Positions 35,601-47,793 of a DNA stretch of 64,000 nt are shown here, in pieces. Under the pieces are notes generated by a model. The model ran no database searches, had not been told where the DNA came from, and saw nothing but the letters and a program-made list of their open reading frames with translations. The position numbers and the translations under genes were made by a program. The stretch lies in NCBI GenBank assembly GCA_910595825.1, contig OU343164.1:1364001-1428000 (forward strand), read 5' to 3'. Numbering within the stretch: the first letter of the stretch is position 1; each line of letters begins with the position of its first letter. Origin of the DNA: Philhelius pedissequus (taxonomy: Eukaryota; Arthropoda; Insecta; Diptera; Syrphidae).

Positions 35601-38600
35601 GGTATTGAACATACCTTTCTTTACGTGTATATATCGATGGGTTTGGGAAATATTTTTGAAAATACAATTTTTTTCCGCAAGGGGTTAGCCTTGAATTTTT
35701 TTCAAAAATCTTCAAAAAAATTAAATCGTCAAATTTTATACCACTGCAAAGGTCTGTTCAATCCCTTTCAAGTGCTGAAAACCGCAGCTTTTTCTGAGGC
35801 GTGGTTGCTGAGATATCAGTTTCCAAAGCAAATCAAATGCAGTTGGGTTGACAATCACGGGAACTACTTTGGATTGCAATATCTCGAGAACCGGAGGCTG
35901 CAGAAGCGTTTGGTTTTCAGATGTGAATAGGTATTGAACAGACCTTTCGTTTAATGTATATATCGATGGGTTTGGGAAACATTTTTGAAAATACAATTTT
36001 TTTCCGCAAGGGGTTAGCCTTGAATTTTTTTCAAAAATCTTCAAAAAAATTAAATCGTCAAATTTTATACCACTGCAAAGGTCTGTTCAATCCCTTTCAA
36101 GTGCTGAAAACCGCAGCTTTTTCTGAGGCGTGGTTGCTGAGATATCAGCTTCCAAAGCAAATCAAATGCAGTTGGGTTGACAATCACGGGAACTATTTTG
36201 GATTGCAATATCGCGAGAACCGGATGCTGCAGAAGCGTTTGGTTTTCAGGAGTCAATAGGTATTGAACATACCTTTCTTTACGTGTATATATCGATGGGT
36301 TTGGGAAATATTTTTGAAAATACAATTTTTTTCCGCAAGGGGTTAGCCTTGAATTTTTTTCAAAAATCTTCAAAAAAATTAAATCGTCAAATTTTATACC
36401 ACTGCAAAGGTCTGTTCAATCCCTTTCAAGTGCTGAAAACCGCAGCTTTTTCTGAGGCGTGGTTGCTGAGATATCAGCTTCCAAACCAAATCAAATGCAG
36501 TTGGGTTGACAATCACGGGAACTACTTTGGATTGCAATATCTCGAGAACCGGAGGCTGCAGAAGCGTTTGGTTTTCAGATGTGAATAGGTATTGAACAGA
36601 CCTTTCGTTTAATGTATATATCGATGGGTTTGGGAAACATTTTTGAAAATACAATTTTTTTCCGCAAGGGGTTAGCCTTGAATTTTTTTCAAAAATCTTC
36701 AAAAAAATTAAATCGTCAAATTTTATACCACTGCAAAGGTCTGTTCAATCCCTTTCAAGTGCTGAAAACCGCAGCTTTTTCTGAGGCGTGGTTGCTGAGA
36801 TATCAGCTTCCAAACCAAATCAAATGCAGTTGGGTTGACAATCACGGGAACTACTTTGGATTGCAATATCTCGAGAACCGGAGGCTGCAGAAGCGTTTGG
36901 TTTTCAGATGTGAATAGGTATTGAACAGACCTTTCGTTTAATGTATATGTCGATGGGTTTGGGAAACATTTTTGAAAATACAATTTTTTTCCGCAAGGGG
37001 TTAGCCTTGAATTTTTTTCAAAAATCTTCAAAAAAAATTAAATCGTCAAATTTTATACCACTGCAAAGGTCTGTTCAATCCCTTTCAAGTGCTGAAAACC
37101 GCAGCTTTTTCTGAGGCGTGGTTGCTGAGATATCAGCTTCCAAAGCAAATCAAATGCAGTTGGGTTGACAATCACGGGAACTACTTTGGATTGCAATATC
37201 TCGAGAACCGGAGGCTGCAGAAGCGTTTGGTTTTCAGATGTGAATAGGTATTGAACAGACCTTTCGTTTAATGTATGTATCGATGGGTTTGGGAAACATT
37301 TTTGAAAATACAATTTTTTTCCGCAAGGGGTTAGCCTTGATTTTTTTTCAAAAATCTTCAAAAAAATTAAATCGTCAAATTTTATACCACTGCAAAGGTC
37401 TGTTCAATCCCTTTCAAGTGCTGAAAACCGCAGCTTTTTCTGAGGCGTGGTTGCTGAGATATCAGCTTCCAAAGCAAATCAAATGCAGTTGGGTTGACAA
37501 TCACGGGAACTACTTTGGATTGCAATATCTCGAGAACCGGAGGCTGCAGAAGCGTTTGGTTTTCAGGGGTGAATAGGTATTGAACATACCTTTCTTTACG
37601 TGTATATATCGATGGGTTTGGGAAATATTTTTGAAAATACAATTTTTTTCCGCAAGGGGTTAGCCTTGAATTTTTTTCAAAAATCTTCAAAAAAATTAAA
37701 TCGTCAAATTTTATACCACTGCAAAGGTCTGTTCAATCCCTTTCAAGTGCTGAAAACCGCAGCTTTTTCTGAGGCGTGGTTGCTGAGATATCAGCTTCCA
37801 AAGCAAATCAAATGCAGTTGGGTTGACAATCACGGGAACTATTTTAGATTGCAATATCGCGAGAACCGGATGCTGCAGAAGCGTTTGGTTTTCAGGAGTC
37901 AATAGGTATTGAACATACCTTTCTTTACGTGTATATATCGATGGGTTTGGGAAATATTTTTGAAAATACAATTTTTTTCCGCAAGGGGTTAGCCTTGAAT
38001 TTTTTTCAAAAATCTTCAAAAAAATTAAATCGTCAAATTTTATACCACTGCAAAGGTCTGTTCAATCCCTTTCAAGTGCTGAAAACCGCAGCTTTTTCTG
38101 AGGCGTGGTTGCTGAGATATCAGCTTCCAAAGCAAATCAAATGCAGTTGGGTTGACAATCACGGGAACTACTTTGGATTGCAATATCTCGAGAACCGGAG
38201 GCTGCAGAAGCGTTTGGTTTTCAGATGTGAATAGGTATTGAACAGACCTTTCGCTTAATGTATATATCGATGGGTTTGGGAAACATTTTTGAAAATACAA
38301 TTTTTTTCTGCAAGGGGTTAGCCTTGAATTTTTTTCAAAAATCTTCAAAAAAATTAAATCGTCAAATTTTATACCACTGCAAAGGTCTGTTCAATCCCTT
38401 TCAAGTGCTGAAAACCGCAGCTTTTTCTGAGGCGTGGTTGCTGAGATATCAGCTTCCAAAGCAAATCAAATGCAGTTGGGTTGACAATCACGGGAACTAT
38501 TTTGGATTGAAATATCTCGAGAACCGGAGGCTGCAGAAGCGTTTGGTTTTCAGGAGTGAATAGGTATTGAACATACCTTTCTTTACGTGTATATATCGAT

Positions 38601-39987
38601 GGGTTTGGGAAATATTTTTGAAAATACAATTTTTTTCCGCAAGGGGTTAGCCTTGAATTTTTTTCAAAAATCTTCAAAAATATTAAATCGTCAAATTTTA
38701 TACCACTGCAAAGGTCTGTTCAATCCCTTTCAAGTGCTGAAAACCGCAGCTTTTTCTGAGGCGTGGTTGCTGAGATATCAGCTTCCAAAGCAAATCAAAT
38801 GCAGTTGGGTTGACAATCACGGGAACTACTTTGGATTGCAATATCTCGAGAACCGGAGGCTGCAGAAGCGTTTGGTTTTCAGGAGTGAATAGGTATTGAA
38901 CATACCTTTCTTTACGTGTATATATCGATGGGTTTGGGAAATATTTTTGAAAATACAATTTTTTTCCGCAAGGGGTTAGACTTGAATTTTTTTCAAAAAT
39001 CTTCAAAAAAATTAAATCGTCAAATTTTATACCACTGCAAAGGTCTGTTCAATCCCTTTCAAGTGCTGAAAACCGCAGCTTTTTCTGAGGCGTGGTTGCT
39101 GAGATATCAGCTTCCAAAGCAAATCAAATGCAGTTGGGTTGACAATCACGGGAACTATTTTGGATTGCAATATCGCGAGAACCGGATGCTGCAGAAGCGT
39201 TTGGTTTTCAGGAGTCAATAGGTATTGAACATACCTTTCTTTACGTGTATATATCGATGGGTTTGGGAAATATTTTTGAAAATACAATTTTTTTCCGCAA
39301 GGGGTTAGCCTTGAATTTTTTTCAAAAATCTTCAAAAATTTAAATCGTCAAATCTTATACCACTGCAAAGGTCTGTTCAATCCCTTTCAAGTGCTGAAAA
39401 CCGCAGCTTTTTCTGAGGCGTGGTTGCTGAGATATCAGCTTCCAAAGCAAATCAAATGCAGTTGGGTTGACAATCACGGGAACTACTTTGGATTGCAATA
39501 TCTCGAGAACCGGAGGCTGCAGAAGCGTTTGGTTTTCAGATGTGAATAGGTATTGAACAGACCTTTCGTTTAATGTATATATCGATGGGTTTGGGAAACA
39601 TTTTTGAAAATACAATTTTTTTCCGCAAGGGGTTAGCCTTGAATTTTTTTCAAAAATCTTCAAAAAAATTAAATCGTCAAATTTTATACCACTGCAAAGG
39701 TCTGTTCAATCCCTTTCAAGTGCTGAAAACCGCAGCTTTTTCTGAGGCGTGGTTGCTGAGATATCAGCTTCCAAAGCAAATCAAATGCAGTTGGGTTGAC
39801 AATCACTGGAACTACTTTGGATTGCAATATCTCGAGAACCGGAGGCTGCAGAAGCGTTTGGTTTTCAGGAGTGAATAGGTATTGAACATACCTTTCTTTA
39901 CGTGTATATATCGATGGGTTTGGGAAATATTTTTGAAAATACAATTTTTTTCCGCAAGGGGTTAGCCTTGAATTTTTTTCAAAAATC
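32664..39987 (+). repeat. Mixed segment between higher-order repeats
   Basis: About 22 monomers without a clear tandem higher-order unit; C and B units alternate in several places. The 32993-33979 part resembles 17568-18535 (A, then C with TTATCC, then an ATGTATATGTCG anchor) at a distance of 15.4 kb. Private changes: CTGCAGTAGCG (33930), CAAAGATATG (34763), CACAAGGGG with AAATATTC (35346-35384), CCAAACCAAATC twice (36484, 36813), A8 near 37030, ATGTATGTATCG (37271), TTTTAGATTG (37850). The last CGCTTAATG is at about 38250. From 38916 GGTTAGACTTG appears. Confidence 0.7.
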
Positions 39988-42290
39988 TTCAAAAATTTAA
40001 ATCGTCAAATTTTATACCACTGCAAAGGTCTGTTCAATCCCTTTCAAGTGCTGAAAACCGCAGCTTTTTCTGAGGCGTGGTTGCTGAGATATCAGCTTCC
40101 AAAGCAAATCAAATGCAGTTGGGTTGACAATCACTGGAACTACTTTGGATTGCAATATCTCGAGAACCGGAGGCTGCAGAAGCGTTTGGTTTTCAGGAGT
40201 GAAAAGGTATTGAACATACCTTTCTTTACGTGTATACATCGATGGGTTTGGGAAATATTTTTGAAAATACAATTTTTTTCCACAAGGGGTTAGACTTGAA
40301 TTTTTTTCAAAAATATTCAAAAAAAATTAAATCGTCAAATTTTATACCACTGCAAAGGTCTGTTCAATCCCTTTCAAGTGCTGAAAACCGCAGCTTTTTC
40401 TGAGGCGTGGTTGCTGAGATATCAGCTTCCAAAGCAAATCAAATGCAGTTGGGTTGACAATCACGGGAACTACTTTGGATTGCAATATCTCGAGAACCGG
40501 AGGCTGCAGAAGCGTTTGGTTTTCAGGAGTGAATAGGTATTGAACATACCTTTCTTTACGTGTATATATCGATGGGTTTGGGAAATATTTTTGAAAATAC
40601 AATTTTTTTCCGCAAGGGGTTAGACTTGAATTTTTTTCAAAAATCTTCAAAAAAATTAAATCGTCAAATTTTATACCACTGCAAAGGTCTGTTCAATCCC
40701 TTTCAAGTGCTGAAAACCGCAGCTTTTTCTGAGGCGTGGTTGCTGAGATATCAGCTTCCAAAGCAAATCAAATGCAGTTGGGTTGACAATCACGGGAACT
40801 ATTTTGGATTGCAATATCGCGAGAACCGGATGCTGCAGAAGCGTTTGGTTTTCAGGAGTCAATAGGTATTGAACATACCTTTCTTTACGTGTATATATCG
40901 ATGGGTTTGGGAAATATTTTTGAAAATACAATTTTTTTCCGCAAGGGGTTAGCCTTGAATTTTTTTCAAAAATCTTCAAAAATTTAAATCGTCAAATTTT
41001 ATACCACTGCAAAGGTCTGTTCATTCCCTTTCAAGTGCTGAAAACCGCAGCTTTTTCTGAGGCGTGGTTGCTGAGATATCAGCTTCCAAAGCAAATCAAA
41101 TGCAGTTGGGTTGACAATCACGGGAACTACTTTGGATTGCAATATCTCGAGAACCGGAGGCTGCAGAAGCGTTTGGTTTTCAGATGTGAATAGGTATTGA
41201 ACAGACCTTTCGTTTAATGTATATATCGATGGGTTTGGGAAACATTTTTGAAAATACAATTTTTTTCCGCAAGGGGTTAGCCTTGAATTTTTTTCAAAAA
41301 TCTTCAAAAAAATTAAATCGTCAAATTTTATACCACTGCAAAGGTCTGTTCAATCCCTTTCAAGTGCTGAAAACCGCAGCTTTTTCTGAGGCGTGGTTGC
41401 TGAGATATCAGCTTCCAAAGCAAATCAAATGCAGTTGGGTTGACAATCACTGGAACTACTTTGGATTGCAATATCTCGAGAACCGGAGGCTGCAGAAGCG
41501 TTTGGTTTTCAGGAGTGAATAGGTATTGAACATACCTTTCTTTACGTGTATATATCGATGGGTTTGGGAAATATTTTTGAAAATACAATTTTTTTCCGCA
41601 AGGGGTTAGCCTTGAATTTTTTTCAAAAATCTTCAAAAAAATTAAATCGTCAAATTTTATACTACTGCAAAGGTCTGTTCAATCCCTTTCAAGTGCTGAA
41701 AACCGCAGCTTTTTCTGAGGCGTGGTTGCTGAGATATCAGCTTCCAAAGCAAATCAAATGCAGTTGGGTTGACAATCACGGGAACTATTTTGGATTGCAA
41801 TATCTCGAGAACCGGAGGCTGCAGAAGCGTTTGGTTTTCAGATGTGAATAGGTATTGAACAGACCTTTCGTTTAATGTATATATCGATGGGTTTGGGAAA
41901 CATTTTTGAAAATACAATTTTTTTCCGCAAGGGGTTAGCCTTGAATTTTTTTTCAAAAATCTTCAAAAAAATTAAATCGTCAAATTTTATACCACTGCAA
42001 AGGTCTGTTCAATCCCTTTCAAGTGCTGAAAACCGCAGCTTTTTCTGAGGCGTGGTTGCTGAGATATCAGCTTCCAAAGCAAATCAAATGCAGTTGGGTT
42101 GACAATCACGGGAACTACTTTGGATTGCAATATCTCGAGAACCGGAGGCTGCAGAAGCGTTTGGTTTTCAGATGTGAATAGGTATTGAACAGACCTTTCG
42201 TTTAATGTATATAACGATGGGTTTGGGAAACATTTTTGAAAATACAATTTTTTTCCGCAAGGGGTTAGCCTTGAATTTTTTTCAAAAATC
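39988..42290 (+). repeat. 7-monomer higher-order repeat, copy 1 (2303 bp)
   Basis: Shared with the next copy at offset 2303: TTCAAAAATTTAAATCG at the start, GTGAAAAGGTATTG (about 40199), TGTATACATCG, CACAAGGGG, A8, GTTCATTCCC (about 41030), TATACTACTGC (about 41660), T8 (41945) and TATATAACG (about 42209). Its net indels sum to zero, so the unit is exactly 7 x 329. I saw no difference from copy 2 at the sites compared. Boundaries are approximate. Confidence 0.87.
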
Positions 42291-44593
42291 TTCAAAAATT
42301 TAAATCGTCAAATTTTATACCACTGCAAAGGTCTGTTCAATCCCTTTCAAGTGCTGAAAACCGCAGCTTTTTCTGAGGCGTGGTTGCTGAGATATCAGCT
42401 TCCAAAGCAAATCAAATGCAGTTGGGTTGACAATCACTGGAACTACTTTGGATTGCAATATCTCGAGAACCGGAGGCTGCAGAAGCGTTTGGTTTTCAGG
42501 AGTGAAAAGGTATTGAACATACCTTTCTTTACGTGTATACATCGATGGGTTTGGGAAATATTTTTGAAAATACAATTTTTTTCCACAAGGGGTTAGACTT
42601 GAATTTTTTTCAAAAATATTCAAAAAAAATTAAATCGTCAAATTTTATACCACTGCAAAGGTCTGTTCAATCCCTTTCAAGTGCTGAAAACCGCAGCTTT
42701 TTCTGAGGCGTGGTTGCTGAGATATCAGCTTCCAAAGCAAATCAAATGCAGTTGGGTTGACAATCACGGGAACTACTTTGGATTGCAATATCTCGAGAAC
42801 CGGAGGCTGCAGAAGCGTTTGGTTTTCAGGAGTGAATAGGTATTGAACATACCTTTCTTTACGTGTATATATCGATGGGTTTGGGAAATATTTTTGAAAA
42901 TACAATTTTTTTCCGCAAGGGGTTAGACTTGAATTTTTTTCAAAAATCTTCAAAAAAATTAAATCGTCAAATTTTATACCACTGCAAAGGTCTGTTCAAT
43001 CCCTTTCAAGTGCTGAAAACCGCAGCTTTTTCTGAGGCGTGGTTGCTGAGATATCAGCTTCCAAAGCAAATCAAATGCAGTTGGGTTGACAATCACGGGA
43101 ACTATTTTGGATTGCAATATCGCGAGAACCGGATGCTGCAGAAGCGTTTGGTTTTCAGGAGTCAATAGGTATTGAACATACCTTTCTTTACGTGTATATA
43201 TCGATGGGTTTGGGAAATATTTTTGAAAATACAATTTTTTTCCGCAAGGGGTTAGCCTTGAATTTTTTTCAAAAATCTTCAAAAATTTAAATCGTCAAAT
43301 TTTATACCACTGCAAAGGTCTGTTCATTCCCTTTCAAGTGCTGAAAACCGCAGCTTTTTCTGAGGCGTGGTTGCTGAGATATCAGCTTCCAAAGCAAATC
43401 AAATGCAGTTGGGTTGACAATCACGGGAACTACTTTGGATTGCAATATCTCGAGAACCGGAGGCTGCAGAAGCGTTTGGTTTTCAGATGTGAATAGGTAT
43501 TGAACAGACCTTTCGTTTAATGTATATATCGATGGGTTTGGGAAACATTTTTGAAAATACAATTTTTTTCCGCAAGGGGTTAGCCTTGAATTTTTTTCAA
43601 AAATCTTCAAAAAAATTAAATCGTCAAATTTTATACCACTGCAAAGGTCTGTTCAATCCCTTTCAAGTGCTGAAAACCGCAGCTTTTTCTGAGGCGTGGT
43701 TGCTGAGATATCAGCTTCCAAAGCAAATCAAATGCAGTTGGGTTGACAATCACTGGAACTACTTTGGATTGCAATATCTCGAGAACCGGAGGCTGCAGAA
43801 GCGTTTGGTTTTCAGGAGTGAATAGGTATTGAACATACCTTTCTTTACGTGTATATATCGATGGGTTTGGGAAATATTTTTGAAAATACAATTTTTTTCC
43901 GCAAGGGGTTAGCCTTGAATTTTTTTCAAAAATCTTCAAAAAAATTAAATCGTCAAATTTTATACTACTGCAAAGGTCTGTTCAATCCCTTTCAAGTGCT
44001 GAAAACCGCAGCTTTTTCTGAGGCGTGGTTGCTGAGATATCAGCTTCCAAAGCAAATCAAATGCAGTTGGGTTGACAATCACGGGAACTATTTTGGATTG
44101 CAATATCTCGAGAACCGGAGGCTGCAGAAGCGTTTGGTTTTCAGATGTGAATAGGTATTGAACAGACCTTTCGTTTAATGTATATATCGATGGGTTTGGG
44201 AAACATTTTTGAAAATACAATTTTTTTCCGCAAGGGGTTAGCCTTGAATTTTTTTTCAAAAATCTTCAAAAAAATTAAATCGTCAAATTTTATACCACTG
44301 CAAAGGTCTGTTCAATCCCTTTCAAGTGCTGAAAACCGCAGCTTTTTCTGAGGCGTGGTTGCTGAGATATCAGCTTCCAAAGCAAATCAAATGCAGTTGG
44401 GTTGACAATCACGGGAACTACTTTGGATTGCAATATCTCGAGAACCGGAGGCTGCAGAAGCGTTTGGTTTTCAGATGTGAATAGGTATTGAACAGACCTT
44501 TCGTTTAATGTATATAACGATGGGTTTGGGAAACATTTTTGAAAATACAATTTTTTTCCGCAAGGGGTTAGCCTTGAATTTTTTTCAAAAATC
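42291..44593 (+). repeat. 7-monomer higher-order repeat, copy 2 (2303 bp)
   Basis: It directly follows copy 1 and keeps all its marks, including GTTCATTCCC near 43323, TATACTACTGC near 43963 and TATATAACG near 44512. It ends where the next unit reads AAATCTTTAAAAAAATT instead of TTCAAAAATTTAAATCG. Confidence 0.87.
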
Positions 44594-45506
44594 TTTAAAA
44601 AAATTAAATCGTCAAATTTTATACCACTGCAAAGGTCTGTTCAATCCCTTTCAAGTGCTGAAAACCGCAGCTTTTTCTGAGGCGTGGTTGCTGAGATATC
44701 AGCTTCCAAAGCAAATCAAATGCAGTTGGGTTGACAATCACTGGAACTACTTTGGATTGCAATATCTCGAGAACCGGAGGCTGCAGAAGCGTTTGGTTTT
44801 CAGGAGTGAAAAGGTATTGAACATACCTTTCTTTACGTGTATATATCGATGGGTTTGGGAAATATTTTTGAAAATACAATTTTTTTCCACAAGGGGTTAG
44901 CCTTGAATTTTTTTTCAAAAATATTCAAAAAAAATTAAATCGTCAAATTTTATACCACTGCAAAGGTCTGTTCAATCCCTTTCAAGTGCTGAAAACCGCA
45001 GCTTTTTCTGAGGCGTGGTTGCTGAGATATCAGCTTCCAAAGCAAATCAAATGCAGTTGGGTTGACAATCACGGGAACTATTTTGGATTGCAATATCGCG
45101 AGAACCGGATGCTGCAGAAGCGTTTGGTTTTCAGGGGTCAATAGGTATTGAACATACCTTTCTTTACGTGTATATATCGATGGGTTTGGGAAATATTTTT
45201 GAAAATACAATTTTTTTCCGCAAGGGGTTAGCCTTGAATTTTTTTCAAAAATCTTCAAAAAAATTAAATCGTCAAATTTTATACCACTGCAAAGGTCTGT
45301 TCAATCCCTTTCAAGTTCTGAAAACCGCAGCTTTTTCTGAGGCGTGGTTGCTGAGATATCAGCTTCCAAAGCAAATCAAATGCAGTTGGGTTGACAATCA
45401 CGGGAACTACTTTGGATTGCAATATCTCGAGAACCGGAGGCTGCAGAAGCGTTTGGTTTTCAGATGTGAATAGGTATTGAACAGACCTTTCGTTTAATGT
45501 ATATAT

Positions 45507-45600
45507 CGATGGGTTTGGGAAACATTTTTGAAAATACAATTTTTTTCCGCAAGGGGTTAGCCTTGAATTTTTTTCAAAAATCTTCAAAAAAATTAAATCG
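45507..45600. repeat. Second dyad axis in the A/T-rich part of the monomer
   Basis: Inverted blocks: CGAT (45507-45510) with ATCG (45597-45600), and a perfect 11-bp pair ATTTTTGAAAA (45524-45534) with TTTTCAAAAAT (45571-45581). Inner spacing is 36 bp; outer spacers are 13 and 15 bp. The axis is at about 45552, inside CCGCAAGGGG. Runs of T7, A5, A7 and AAATTTT follow, partly at 10-11 bp spacing, which suggests some intrinsic curvature. Confidence 0.75.
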
Positions 45601-45619
45601 TCAAATTTTATACCACTGC

Positions 45620-45819
45620 AAAGGTCTGTTCAATCCCTTTCAAGTGCTGAAAACCGCAGCTTTTTCTGAGGCGTGGTTGCTGAGATATCAGCTTCCAAAG
45701 CAAATCAAATGCAGTTGGGTTGACAATCACGGGAACTACTTTGGATTGCAATATCTCGAGAACCGGAGGCTGCAGAAGCGTTTGGTTTTCAGATGTGAAT
45801 AGGTATTGAACAGACCTTT
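45620..45819. repeat. 200-bp imperfect palindrome (dyad axis 1), best-preserved example
   Basis: Left blocks AAAGGTCTGTTCAAT (45620-45634), CTGAAAACC (45647-45655), GAGATAT (45682-45688) and CCAAAG (45695-45700) mirror CTTTGG (45739-45744), ATATCTC (45751-45757), GGTTTTCAG (45784-45792) and ATTGAACAGACCTTT (45805-45819). Spacers are identical on both sides: 12, 26 and 6 bp, with a 38-bp centre. By hand count about 51 of 81 arm positions pair without gaps. All classes keep the structure; A and C have CATACC (14 of 15 in the outer block), and C changes ATATCTC to ATATCGC. Confidence 0.9.
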
Positions 45820-46811
45820 CGTTTAATGTATATATCGATGGGTTTGGGAAACATTTTTGAAAATACAATTTTTTTCCGCAAGGGGTTAGCCTTGAATTTT
45901 TTTCAAAAATCTTCAAAAGAATTAAATCGTCAAATTTTATACCACTGCAAAGGTCTATTCAATCCCTTTCAAGTGCTGAAAACCGCAGCTTTTTCTGAGG
46001 CGTGGTTATTGAGATATCAGCTTCCAAAGCAAATCAAATGCAGTTGGGTTGACAATCACTGGAACTAATTTGGATTGCAATATCTCGAGAACCGGAGGCT
46101 GCAGAAGCGTTTGGTTTTCAGGAGTGAATAGGTATTGAACATACCTTTCTTTACGTGTATATATCGATGGGTTTGGGAAATATTTTTGAAAATACAATTT
46201 TTTTCCGCAAGGGGTTACCTTGAATTTTTTTCAAAAATCTTCAAAAAAATTAAATCGTCAAATTTTATACCACTGCAAAGGTCTGTTCAATCCCTTTCAA
46301 GTGCTGAAAACCGCAGCTTTTTCTGAGGCGTGGTTGCTGAGATATCAGCTTCCAAAGCAAATCAAATGCAGTTGGGTTGACAATCACGGGAACTACTTTG
46401 GATTGCAATATCTCGAGAACCGGAGGCTGCAGAAGCGTTTGGTTTTCAGATGTGAATAGGTATTGAACAGACCTTTCGTTTAATGTATATATCGATGGGT
46501 TTGGGAAACATTTTTGAAAATACAATTTTTTTCCGCAAGGGGTTAGCCTTGAATTTTTTTCAAAAATCTTCAAAAGAATTAAATCGTCAAATTTTATACC
46601 ACTGCAAAGGTCTATTCAATCCCTTTCAAGTGCTGAAAACCGCAGCTTTTTCTGAGGCGTGGTTGCTGAGATATCAGCTTCCAAAGCAAATCAAATGCAG
46701 TTGGGTTGACAATCACTGGAACTAATTTGGATTGCAATATCTCGAGAACCGGAGGCTGCAGAAGCGTTTGGTTTTCAGGAGTGAATAGGTATTGAACATA
46801 CCTTTCTTTAC

Positions 46812-47135
46812 GTGTATATATCGATGGGTTTGGGAAATATTTTTGAAAATACAATTTTTTTCCGCAAGGGGTTAGCCTTGAATTTTTTTCAAAAATCTTC
46901 AAAAAAATTAAATCGTCAAATTTTATACCACTGCAAAGGTCTGTTCAATCCCTTTCAAGTGCTGAAAACCGCAGCTTTTTCTGAGGCGTGGTTGCTATCA
47001 GCTTCCAAAGCAAATCAAATGCAGTTGGGTTGACAATCACTGGAACTACTTTGGATTGCAATATCTCGAGAACCGGAGGCTGCAGAAGCGTTTGGTTTTC
47101 AGGAGTGAATAGGTATTGAACATACCTTTCTTTAC
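46812..47135 (+). repeat. 324-bp class A monomer with a 5-bp deletion
   Basis: GGTTGCTGAGATATCAGC reads GGTTGCTATCAGC near 46992, losing five bases of the GAGATAT block. The same event is at 51413-51736 (offset 4601). Confidence 0.9.
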
Positions 47136-47793
47136 GTGTATATATCGATGGGTTTGGGAAATATTTTTGAAAATACAATTTTTTTCCGCAAGGGGTTAGC
47201 CTTGAATTTTTTTCAAAAATCTTCAAAAAAATTAAATCGTCAAATTTTATACCACTGCAAAGGTCTGTTCAATCCCTTTCAAGTGCTGAAAACCGCAGCT
47301 TTTTCTGAGGCGTGGTTGCTGAGATATCAGCTTCCAAAGCAAATCAAATGCAGTTGGGTTGACAATCACGGGAACTATTTTGGATTGCAATATCGCGAGA
47401 ACCGGATGCTGCAGAAGCGTTTGGTTTTCAGGAGTCAATAGGTATTGAACATACCTTTCTTTACGTGTATATAACGATGGGTTTGGGAAATATTTTTGAA
47501 AATACAATTTTTTTCCGCAAGGGGTTAGCCTTGAATTTTTTTCAAAAATCTTCAAAAAAATTAAATCGTCAAATTTTATACCACTGCAAAGGTCTGTTCA
47601 ATCCCTTTCAAGTGCTGAAAACCGCAGCTTTTTCTGAGGCGTGGTTGCTGAGATATCAGCTTCCAAAGCAAATCAAATGCAGTTGGGTTGACAATCACGG
47701 GAACTACTTTGGATTGCAATATCTCGAGAAACGGAGGCTGCAGAAGCGTTTGGTTTTCAGATGTGAATAGGTATTGAACAGACCTTTCGTTTA

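Larger units (their letters stand above)
45497..45825 (+). repeat. Reference class B monomer
   Basis: Class B has CACGGG, CTACTTTGG, CTCGAG, GGAGG and CAGATGTGAA, then CAGACCTTTCGTTTAATG and GGGAAACATTT in the following unit. This copy has both a B head and a B tail and no private indel, so it suits mapping of the internal symmetry. Regional B subtypes carry TTCTTAGG (0.5-13.8 kb), CCCTTTTAAG (8.1-16.1 kb) and CGCTTAATG (19.5-38.3 kb). Confidence 0.9.
43520..47793 (+). repeat. 13-monomer higher-order repeat, copy 1 (4274 bp)
   Basis: Marks shared with 47794-52394: AAATCTTTAAAAA (44592), GTGAAAAGG (44811), AAATATTC with A8 (44927), CAGGGGTCAATAGG (45135), CAAGTTCTG (45313), GGGGTTACCTTG (46210), GGTTGCTATCAGC (46992, 5-bp deletion) and TATATAACG (47470). 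It overlaps the end of the 7-mer pair, so this duplication includes part of that structure. Confidence 0.82.

Noticed and set aside
46376..46392. CENP-B-box-like sequence around GTTGACAATCACGGG
   Set aside because: Only about six of the nine conserved positions of the mammalian box match; TTCG reads GTTG and the central A is missing. Class A also loses CGGG.
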